Both the position numbers and the translations under genes were made by a program. A DNA stretch of 14,149 nucleotides from Armatimonadota bacterium (GTDB lineage Bacteria > Armatimonadota > Fimbriimonadia > Fimbriimonadales > ATM1): contig JACDEQ010000029.1 in NCBI GenBank assembly GCA_013816225.1, forward strand, positions 1-14,149, given 5' to 3'. Under the pieces are notes generated by a model. That model saw nothing but the letters and a program-made list of their open reading frames with translations. It did no database searches and was not told where the DNA came from. This document shows, piece after piece, positions 1 to 6,006 of this stretch (positions within the stretch are counted from its first letter, which is position 1; every line of letters starts with the position of its first letter).

Positions 1-533
1 AGGTAATAGAGGATGCTCTCGCCGGGGTTATCCTCCCAGGTGAGCGGCAGGACTCCCATCTTGATGGCGAAAAAGTAGGCAAGCACGGGCGCGAGGACGA
101 AGTTGGGGATGCAAATGCCGAGGGTCGAGAACGTAACGGCGACGCGGTCGGGCAAACGGTTGTGGCCGACCGCCGCTATGCAGCCGAGGAGCACTCCGAA
201 AATGCTCGCCAGGATGATCGCTAGAAGGGCGAGCCTGCCCGTCTGGTAGATTCCCGCGACCAAGGTTTCCTTCACCGGGCGATAAGGCGGGTACCACGAC
301 TCGCCAAAATCGAGAACAGCGGCGCCTTTGACGAACTCGACGTAGCGAACAGCCGGTGGGCGGGTGAGGCCCATCTGCTCGCGCAACTGTTGGATATATT
401 CGAGCGATCCCTTTTCGCCTGCTCTGACCGTGGCGGCGTCGCCAGGCGCGAGCTCACCGATAATAAAGGTGACGAGCGTGATGAAGATCAGCGTCGGTAT
501 CGACCAGGCGAGGCGAATCAGTACCGCTCGCAA
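1..533 (-). CDS. DppB-type peptide ABC transporter permease, 3' end cut by window edge
   Basis: Inner-membrane permease of a dipeptide/oligopeptide ABC importer, forming half of the membrane channel that receives substrate from the binding protein encoded just upstream. I translated about 177 residues. The N terminus is the family pattern: a short basic start, a first membrane helix (SIPTLIFITLVTFII), the periplasmic GELAPGDAA stretch, the LREQMGL motif, then a second helix (LALLAIILASIFGVLLG) leading into the permease core (PDRVAVTFSTLGICIPNF, related to the DppB/OppB first inner-membrane loop). About half the usual length is present and the rest lies beyond base 1. The start is uncertain. 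I chose TTG at 533 because it gives the standard MRAVLIRLAW opening, but no good ribosome site precedes it. A second in-frame TTG at 602 would add 23 residues and overlap the binding-protein gene. No ATG is available in this frame. Confidence 0.85.
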   Translation of the reverse strand, partial: MRAVLIRLAWSIPTLIFITLVTFIIGELAPGDAATVRAGEKGSLEYIQQLREQMGLTRPPAVRYVEFVKGAAVLDFGESWYPPYRPVKETLVAGIYQTGRLALLAIILASIFGVLLGCIAAVGHNRLPDRVAVTFSTLGICIPNFVLAPVLAYFFAIKMGVLPLTWEDNPGESILYY

Positions 534-585
534 CGTGGACGCCCGCCGGAGCCGTGGCCCGACTATCCTCGGAGCTTCGGGAGCA

Positions 586-2205
586 TCAGCGATTCCAGAC
601 AACGTCGGTCGTGGTGTGCGGGAGCGGCCCCATTGCGGAGCGTCGGAGGCCCGTCACTGTGGGCCGGACGAGCTCCAGATCGCGCTGGAAGTAGATCGGG
701 ATCCAGATCGCGTCGTCGACGGCCGTCTTTTCGGCCTTTCGGTACAGCTCGATGCGCTTGGCTTGCTGGCTCATCGGGAGGCGGTCCGCGGTTTCGCACA
801 GGGCGTCGAACTGTGGGTTCGAGTAGCCCAATGTGTTTTCTCGGGCGTTCGTGTGAAGCATGAACGAGAGGAAGTTCTGGGGGTCGAGATAGTCTGCGCC
901 CCACCTTAGGTGGAAGAACGGGAGCTGGCCACGGGATCTCCTCTCCAACAGGGCTTTCCATTCGGTCGGCGCAAGATCGACCTTGATACTTAGGTTTTTG
1001 CTGAGGTCCTGTTGGACCATCGTAGAGAGTATCTTGGCGTCTTGGCGGTCTGCGCGGAAGAAGAGCTTCACGGGCGGGAATCCCTGGCCGTTGGGATAAC
1101 CCGCTTCGGCGAGGAGCTTCCTAGCGCCCTCGGGTTCGAATTGGTATCCCTTGAAACTTTCGTCGAAGCCCGGTAGTGCCGGCGGCAGGATGCCTTCTGC
1201 GCGGCGGTTTACGTTGTCGAATCCTTCCGAGATGATGCGGGCTTTGTCGATCGCCATGGCGAATGCTTGGCGGACCTTTGGCTTCCTGAAGGCCGGGAAT
1301 TCGGTGAGTCCGAAGCCGACGTACCAGATAGCGGCGCGGTCGACGGTGTGCAGGTGCTCCTTGATGTCCGCGCTCTTGTCTACCATGCCCTTGTCCTGCC
1401 GTTCGAGGGCAACCCAGTCGACCTTGCCGCTCTCGTACATCTGCCTGCGGGTCTGCGGGTCGGAGGCGATGAGGCGCTCGATTTTCTCGAGCGGGGGTTT
1501 GCCGCCGTGGTAGTCGTTGAACCGGACTAGTTCGATCGATTGGTCGGGCTTGTACGCGGCGATTTTGAAAGGGCCGGTTCCCACCATGTTCTCGACGGAC
1601 GTAATCGGCATCATTCCCGCCGCCTCCTTGGCGACTACGAAGTAACAGGGATACTGCAGATACATCGGCCAGTACGCCTTGGGCTCCTTGATGGTTACGG
1701 TGAGCGTTCTGGGATCGACAACCTTCACGCCGGCCAAATCTTTGGCCTTCTTGTCCCAAACATCTTTGAAGCCGACGATATCCGCCATGTAGCCCTCGAC
1801 TGTCGGGCTTTGTACATCACGGGTGGCTGCGCGATCCCAGCTGTATTTGACATCATCGGCCGTCATCTCCCGGCCGTTCTGGAACTTCACCCCTTCCTTG
1901 AGGTGGAAGGTATAGGTTCCGCCGTCCGGTGAAACGTCCCAACGGGTGGCGAGGTTCGGTACGAGCTCGTTATTCTCGTCGTACTGGACGAGTCCCTCGA
2001 AAATCTGGCCGAGGACCTCGATGGTGTCTCCATCCTCGACTGCAGCGGGATCGAGCTTGGTCGGGTTGTTGGGGATCGGAAAGACGAGGACATGGTCGGG
2101 TTTATCGGCGCCAGAATTGCCAAATTTGCCTTTGCCACATCCAAAGATGCTGAGGGCAGTGAAGATGGCCAGGGTGGCCGCGAGAGTTCGCATGGACTGT
2201 ATCAT
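586..2205 (-). CDS. Solute-binding lipoprotein of a peptide ABC transporter (family 5, DppA/OppA-like)
   Basis: Lipid-anchored substrate-binding protein of about 539 residues, the usual length for extracytoplasmic family 5 proteins that bring peptides (sometimes nickel or sugars) to DppB/DppC-type permeases. The signal peptide ends in a lipobox (IFGC) with the lipidated Cys at residue 23. Diagnostic family segments follow in order: NNPTKLDPA, IFEGLVQYDENNELVPNLA, PDGGTYTFHLKEGVKFQNG, ADDVKYSWDRA, the VGTGPFKI motif, VRQAFAMAIDKARI, EGILPPALPGF, EGARKLLAEAGYPNG and a C-terminal WIPIYFQRDLELV. The gene follows folC by 15 bases and precedes the permease. There is no Shine-Dalgarno sequence before the ATG; instead a TAGAAT box ends 5 bases upstream, so a leaderless or internal transcript is possible. 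A second ATG at 2193 would give a shorter signal peptide. Substrate cannot be read from the sequence. Confidence 0.95.
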   Translation of the reverse strand: MIQSMRTLAATLAIFTALSIFGCGKGKFGNSGADKPDHVLVFPIPNNPTKLDPAAVEDGDTIEVLGQIFEGLVQYDENNELVPNLATRWDVSPDGGTYTFHLKEGVKFQNGREMTADDVKYSWDRAATRDVQSPTVEGYMADIVGFKDVWDKKAKDLAGVKVVDPRTLTVTIKEPKAYWPMYLQYPCYFVVAKEAAGMMPITSVENMVGTGPFKIAAYKPDQSIELVRFNDYHGGKPPLEKIERLIASDPQTRRQMYESGKVDWVALERQDKGMVDKSADIKEHLHTVDRAAIWYVGFGLTEFPAFRKPKVRQAFAMAIDKARIISEGFDNVNRRAEGILPPALPGFDESFKGYQFEPEGARKLLAEAGYPNGQGFPPVKLFFRADRQDAKILSTMVQQDLSKNLSIKVDLAPTEWKALLERRSRGQLPFFHLRWGADYLDPQNFLSFMLHTNARENTLGYSNPQFDALCETADRLPMSQQAKRIELYRKAEKTAVDDAIWIPIYFQRDLELVRPTVTGLRRSAMGPLPHTTTDVVWNR

Positions 2206-2220
2206 GGTCGATTCTAAATA

Positions 2221-3471
2221 TTAGGTCAAGTCCTCGAGGGCAGTGTTAGCTTCACCGAGTAGATAAAAACTCCCGGTGACGAGCACGATTTCGGTCTCCC
2301 TGCACCCGCCGACAGCCTGCCTTATCGCGTCAGAGACACCTGCGCAGACCTGAATCCTCGCCGGGTCGAGTGCGGTTACGGCAGCGGACACGATTTGCGC
2401 GAGCGGCTGTGCGCGCTCATGCGCAATCTCACAAACGTATGCCTTTTGAAGCAAAGGAGCGAAGGCCCGGAGGACTCCGGATGGTTCGTGGCCGGTGGCG
2501 GAGCCGAAGACCAGCCTAACCTGTTTCCCCGGGAACTGGGCGGTGATTGACGTTGCAACCGACTCGGCCGCCTGCTGATTATGAGCGCCGTCAAAAATGA
2601 CCGTTGGCACCCGGCGGACGACCTCCATCCTGCCCGGCAAACTTACGCTCATCAGGCCACGACATAGGTCTTCTTCAGGAATGGCGATACCGCTTGCATC
2701 GATCGCTGCGACGGCGACCGCGAGGTTGTGACGCTGAAAGCCCCCAAGGAGATTTGTTTCTATGCCGCTGCGGACTTTCACAGGTGTGGTGATCGAATCG
2801 TCCGTGCAAGAGAACTCCTCTGGAATTCGCCAAAGACGGCCGTGGCGTATTGCGTTCTTGGCCCTTTCATCGGTCGCACCGGAGACCGCAGGACAGCCGC
2901 GTTTGAATATTCCTGCCTTTTCGGCGGCTATTTTTTCGATGGTGTCACCCAGATACTGCTGATGGTCCATCCCGACCTGCGAAATAATGGCGACAACCGG
3001 CTTTTCGATGATATTCGTTGCATCGAGACGCCCGCCCAAACCAACTTCGAGGGCGACATAGTCGCATTTTTCTTCGGCCCAGTGATAAAACCCCATCGCA
3101 GTCTTAAATTCGAATTCCGTCGGGCCGCCCAGCGGCGAATTGGAAAGGTGCTCGGAAATTGGAATAAGCAGTTCGGTCAACCGGGCGATGTCTTGTTCCG
3201 AAATCATTTCGCCATTGATCTGAATCCTTTCACGAAAATCATAAACAAACGGAGAAAAGAAAGAGCCGACCCTGAAACCCGACTCCTTCAGTACACTAGC
3301 GATCATCGCCGTGACGCTTCCCTTGCCGTTAGTCCCCGCGACGTGGAAGCAGTGGCATCCCCGCTCAGGATTGTCGAGGAGGCGCACGAACTCGCGCATT
3401 CGGTCCAGCTCCAACCGCCAACCCCGCCCCTGGAGCGAAGCGATGTATGCACGCGCCTCGGCGTACTTCAT
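2221..3471 (-). CDS. folC: Folylpolyglutamate synthase / dihydrofolate synthase (FolC)
   Basis: Cytoplasmic ATP-dependent ligase of the Mur-ligase superfamily. It adds glutamate to folates, and in many bacteria also to dihydropteroate. From the chosen start it has 416 residues, normal for the family. The N terminus reads MKYAEARAYIASLQ. The ATP-binding P-loop AGTNGKGSV lies near residues 45-53, followed by the SPFVYDFRERIQING folate-loop segment, LEVGLGGRLDATNII, QVGMDHQQYLGDTIEKIAAEKAGIF, the FQRHN linker and PGRMEVV...VIFDGAHNQQA. The upstream in-frame start at 3519 would add 16 residues lying inside dapL and unlike the family. I prefer ATG at 3471, whose ATGA overlaps the dapL stop and suggests translational coupling. 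The stop is 15 bases from the binding-protein start. Whether it carries both activities cannot be told from sequence. Confidence 0.95.
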   Translation of the reverse strand: MKYAEARAYIASLQGRGWRLELDRMREFVRLLDNPERGCHCFHVAGTNGKGSVTAMIASVLKESGFRVGSFFSPFVYDFRERIQINGEMISEQDIARLTELLIPISEHLSNSPLGGPTEFEFKTAMGFYHWAEEKCDYVALEVGLGGRLDATNIIEKPVVAIISQVGMDHQQYLGDTIEKIAAEKAGIFKRGCPAVSGATDERAKNAIRHGRLWRIPEEFSCTDDSITTPVKVRSGIETNLLGGFQRHNLAVAVAAIDASGIAIPEEDLCRGLMSVSLPGRMEVVRRVPTVIFDGAHNQQAAESVATSITAQFPGKQVRLVFGSATGHEPSGVLRAFAPLLQKAYVCEIAHERAQPLAQIVSAAVTALDPARIQVCAGVSDAIRQAVGGCRETEIVLVTGSFYLLGEANTALEDLT

Positions 3472-4652
3472 GCCGAAAAATCGATACTGCAGGCGGCAAT
3501 CCTGCGCACGGCTTCGCACATCATTTCCCCGTCGCGGTCGCCCTTTACGGTAAGGCTCATGCGCACGTATCCCTCGCCAGCGGAGCCGTAACCGTTTCCG
3601 GGAATACAGAGCACTTTCGCGTTTTGGAGGAGATGACTAGCGAACCCTGCGGAAGTATAACCGCGGGGAACTTTAGCCCAAATATAAAAGGTGGCTTTAG
3701 GCCTATTTATTCTCCAGCCAATATCATTTAGGCCGTCACATAAAATATCCCGCCTCTTTTCGTACAGCTTGAAGGTTGCCGAGTTGTCGCAGTTCTCGAG
3801 AGCGAATCCGCCGGTGCCGGCGATTGCCGCAAACTGTTTGCTGTCGATGTTGTCTTTCAGTTTTCCGAGCGTCGCAATGGCGTCCGGGTTGCCCGCCGCA
3901 AACGCGATGCGCCAACCCGTCATGTTGAACATTTTGCTCAGGGAATGAAACTCGATGCAGACGTCTTTGCCACCTTCCTGCTGGAGGGCCGTCGGGCTAA
4001 CGTAACCATCGTATGTGACCGTGCCATAAGCCATGTCGTTGACCAGCAAGATATCGTAATCCTGGCAAAAGCGAACGGCGTCCCGGTAGAAATCGGCCGT
4101 AGCGACAGCACCAGTCGGGTTATTCGGGTAGCAGACGAAGAATAGCTTGGCGTTCTTCGCCGCTTCGGAAGGTATATCTTCGAGCACGGGTAAGAAGCCG
4201 TTCTCTCTCTTGAGCTCGGCGTCGTAAATCCGCCCGCCGGCCATCACGGAGTGCATACGGTAAACCGGATACCCTGGATTTGGCACGATCACGCAGTCGC
4301 CTTCGTCCACGTAAGCCCATACGAGGTGTGCCAAACCTTCCTTGCTGCCGATAACTTCGAGCATCTCGGTACCTGCATCGAGCGCGACGCCATACGTCTT
4401 CTGGTACCAGCGCGCCGCGGCGTCTAGATACGGGCGCCAGCCGCGCGGGGACTCATCGTACGTGTGTGTGGCCGGGTTATGCGCCTCTTTGCAGAGGGCT
4501 TCGATGATGTGGGTCGGCGTCGGCTGGTCGGGGTCGCCGATTCCCAGGTCGATAATGTCCTCACCCTTCGCGCGCATCTCGGCCTTGATGCGGCTCATTT
4601 CCGCGAACAGGTAAGGCGGGATATTGTCTAAACGCTTGGATCGTGCAGGCAT
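3468..4652 (-). CDS. dapL: LL-diaminopimelate aminotransferase (DapL)
   Basis: PLP-dependent class I/II aminotransferase that converts tetrahydrodipicolinate directly to LL-diaminopimelate, skipping the DapC/D/E steps, for lysine and peptidoglycan synthesis. At 394 residues it has full family length. It shows DIIDLGIGDPDQPTP near residue 32, HTYDESPRGW, the substrate/PLP site CYPNNPTG (174-181), the NDMAYG motif with the PLP Asp206, and the Schiff-base lysine K240 within EFHSLSKMFNMTGWR, a sequence characteristic of DapL rather than of aspartate aminotransferases. The C-terminal GEGYVRMSLT carries the carboxylate-binding Arg. It starts 19 bases after the DoxX gene and overlaps folC by 4 bases. 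A GTCGGTAGACTC box ends 8 bases before the ATG and could be an internal promoter; no Shine-Dalgarno sequence is visible. Another aminotransferase specificity (alanine or aromatic) is possible but less likely. Confidence 0.88.
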   Translation of the reverse strand: MPARSKRLDNIPPYLFAEMSRIKAEMRAKGEDIIDLGIGDPDQPTPTHIIEALCKEAHNPATHTYDESPRGWRPYLDAAARWYQKTYGVALDAGTEMLEVIGSKEGLAHLVWAYVDEGDCVIVPNPGYPVYRMHSVMAGGRIYDAELKRENGFLPVLEDIPSEAAKNAKLFFVCYPNNPTGAVATADFYRDAVRFCQDYDILLVNDMAYGTVTYDGYVSPTALQQEGGKDVCIEFHSLSKMFNMTGWRIAFAAGNPDAIATLGKLKDNIDSKQFAAIAGTGGFALENCDNSATFKLYEKRRDILCDGLNDIGWRINRPKATFYIWAKVPRGYTSAGFASHLLQNAKVLCIPGNGYGSAGEGYVRMSLTVKGDRDGEMMCEAVRRIAACSIDFSA

Positions 4653-4671
4653 CGGGATAAGAGTCTACCGA

Positions 4672-5103
4672 CTACTTACCCTTGCCACCGATGGCCGAAT
4701 CGAAACTGTAGCGGCCCGCGCCCGTGAAGAGGATAGCAAGGAAAACTGCCGCGTAGAGCAATGCTTTCTCTTTCGTCGGGAACGGGTCCGAACCATGACG
4801 GACGAACAACGCCACGGCCATCGTGGTGAATGCCAAGAGGGCTGCGGGGCGCGTGAGGAGGCCCAGGGCGACCAAGATGCCACCGAGAAATTCTGAGAGC
4901 GCAGCTGCCCAACCGAATACTTCCGGCAAGGGGAATCCCATTTTGGCGACTCCGGACATAAACTCGGGGCTTGGGGGCAGCTTTCCGAGGCCGTGTCCCA
5001 GCGCAAGAGATAACCCGGCGACGAGACGTAGCAAAAGCAAGCCGAAGTCCGCGCTTACCGAGCCTGCGCCACCCGAACCCAGTAGAAAGCCCCGCAGGCT
5101 CAT
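4672..5103 (-). CDS. DoxX-family integral membrane protein
   Basis: Small membrane protein of 143 residues with the usual four hydrophobic helices of the DoxX family (approximately residues 19-37, 62-82, 85-101 and 112-128). Typical family features are LLLLRLVAGLSLALGHGLGK near the N terminus, the FGWAAALSEFLGGILVALGLLTRPAALL segment spanning helices two and three, and a final short helix after PTKEKALLYA. DoxX proteins were first linked to thiosulfate:quinone oxidoreductase, but most bacterial members have no defined reaction and some act in redox stress, so no specific role is claimed here. The ATG lies 1 base after the stop of the preceding lipoprotein gene, so it is almost certainly translated from the same message. 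No separate promoter or ribosome site is visible. Confidence 0.88.
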   Translation of the reverse strand: MSLRGFLLGSGGAGSVSADFGLLLLRLVAGLSLALGHGLGKLPPSPEFMSGVAKMGFPLPEVFGWAAALSEFLGGILVALGLLTRPAALLAFTTMAVALFVRHGSDPFPTKEKALLYAAVFLAILFTGAGRYSFDSAIGGKGK

Positions 5104-5104
5104 G

Positions 5105-5851
5105 CTACTTGCAGCCGTCCGGGAACGGCGGCGGGGTTCCTAAGGTGAAAACGCGTAGCGGGTCCGGGATATCATCAGTCTCGCCACCGTTCAGCGGTGG
5201 ATTCGAAACGACGAAGGTCGCGTGGCAATTAGGAATCGAGTTACCCGCCTGGTAGACGATTCCGCGGTATTCCCACTGCTTCAGCCAGCGGCCAGAGAGT
5301 GTGCTCTCTGCCAAGTTCATGGTCGTCGCGGTCGTCGGCACCTGCGCCAAGAAAGTGCCATTGGACATCGTCGTGGCACGCCCGACCTCGGCGTTGCCTT
5401 GGTTGAAGAAAATAACCTGGATGCCCGAGACGCCCGCTCCGCCCGACGCGTTTCGCACCGTGCCGGTCAGGCGCGCGAGACCCTGGGGTCGAACGGTAAT
5501 TCTCAATGGCGTCGCCGGTGGTGTGCCGTTCCACGTCGCCGCGATCCTGGCATTGCCGGGAAGAGCAGCCGTGAACTGGCCATTGGCGTTGATCGTGCCC
5601 ACGTTCGGATTGTCCAGAATCGACCATGAGGTCGCTTGTAGGACGTCTCGCTCTCCGGTGAATTCGTCGTAACCGGCAAGTTCGAACCGCACAGTTTCGC
5701 CTACCACGATGTTGAGAGGGTCTCGACCGGGGAGCTCGACACGCACCGTCGAGTAGTTGCCGCCGCCACCGCCTCCACCACCACCACTTCCGCCACAGCT
5801 CACAACGAAAATCACCGCCAAAAGAATCGAGAGTAATGCGAATAGTTTCAT
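5105..5851 (-). CDS. Gly-tract lipoprotein with Ig-like and carboxypeptidase-regulatory-like domains
   Basis: Predicted surface lipoprotein of 248 residues. The signal peptide (MKLFALLSILLAVIFVVSC) ends in a lipobox with Cys19, followed by a flexible Gly linker (GGS then nine Gly) that would hold the folded part off the membrane. Residues about 37-120 resemble a bacterial Ig-like (Big2) fold, with VGETVRFELAG, SWSILDNPNVGTINANGQFTA and ending ITVRP. The remainder begins LTGTVRNASGGAGVSGIQV, the opening of a carboxypeptidase regulatory-like or CnaB-type beta sandwich. The reading frame is open further upstream to 6028, but that extension covers the divergent promoter region and has no signal peptide. 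ATG 5851 has GGAAGG 5 bases ahead. It is the first gene of the left arm. No enzymatic motif is visible and the ligand is unknown. Confidence 0.85.
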   Translation of the reverse strand: MKLFALLSILLAVIFVVSCGGSGGGGGGGGGNYSTVRVELPGRDPLNIVVGETVRFELAGYDEFTGERDVLQATSWSILDNPNVGTINANGQFTAALPGNARIAATWNGTPPATPLRITVRPQGLARLTGTVRNASGGAGVSGIQVIFFNQGNAEVGRATTMSNGTFLAQVPTTATTMNLAESTLSGRWLKQWEYRGIVYQAGNSIPNCHATFVVSNPPLNGGETDDIPDPLRVFTLGTPPPFPDGCK

Positions 5852-5856
5852 GGTCG

Positions 5857-5862
5857 CCTTCC
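5857..5862 (-). promoter_or_regulatory. Ribosome binding site deciding the lipoprotein start
   Basis: GGAAGG on the minus strand lies 5 bases before ATG 5851. Together with the lipoprotein signal peptide that follows, it fixes this start against the longer open frame. It is unusual in sitting only 1 base downstream of a perfect TATAAT. If that box is the -10, most of the site would be upstream of, or at, the transcript start. Confidence 0.6.
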
Positions 5863-5863
5863 G

Positions 5864-5869
5864 ATTATA
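5864..5869 (-). promoter_or_regulatory. -10 element TATAAT of the left-arm operon
   Basis: A perfect minus-strand TATAAT within GTCTATAATC, the same 10-mer found ahead of the LEA-like gene at 8951-8960. No good -35 lies at 16-18 bases; TTGGGT (5883-5888) is only 13 bases away. The predicted transcript start would leave a leader of about 6-8 bases before ATG 5851. Confidence 0.5.
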
Positions 5870-5901
5870 GACGCTCGAGTTGACCCAAACGTGCATTCCG
5901 A

Positions 5902-5934
5902 CAACGGGTTCGACTTTGAAGCAGAAACCCGTTG
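5902..5934. repeat. 9-bp perfect inverted repeat, operator-like, in the gyrA promoter
   Basis: The arms CAACGGGTT (5902-5910) and AACCCGTTG (5926-5934) are perfect reverse complements separated by 15 bases. The spacer holds the gyrA -35 candidate, and the right arm lies between -35 and -10. No T tract follows on either strand, so this is not an intrinsic terminator. A regulator binding here could control gyrA and possibly the divergent operon. No regulator gene is visible in the window. Confidence 0.6.
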
Positions 5935-5946
5935 AGAAGGTACAAT
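5916..5946 (+). promoter_or_regulatory. Putative gyrA promoter (TTGAAG-19-TACAAT)
   Basis: TTGAAG at 5916-5921 and TACAAT at 5941-5946 are separated by 19 bases, slightly longer than the ideal 17. The -10 is preceded by GG, giving GGTACAAT, a form repeated before other genes here. The expected leader is about 54 bases and includes the ribosome site at 5995-5999. The TTG at 5932 that opens the longer reading frame lies upstream of this -10. Confidence 0.5.
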
Positions 5947-6006
5947 AACAGCCTCCAGGATCGCCGCGCAAGCTCCTTTGCCGCGCGCATTGCCAAGGAT
6001 CGGAAA

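Noticed and set aside
3472..3519. Upstream start of folC adding 16 residues
   Set aside because: The added residues come from the dapL coding end in another frame and do not resemble FolC; the ATGA overlap at 3471 is a better start.
2728..3591. Long plus-strand open frame of 287 codons opposite folC
   Set aside because: It is antisense to a well-conserved enzyme gene, lacks recognisable domains or a ribosome site, and long antisense frames are common in GC-rich DNA.
5932..6006. TTG start for gyrA, adding 25 residues
   Set aside because: It lies upstream of the likely -10 and has no ribosome site, whereas GTG 6007 has AAGGA 7 bases ahead and the normal family N terminus.
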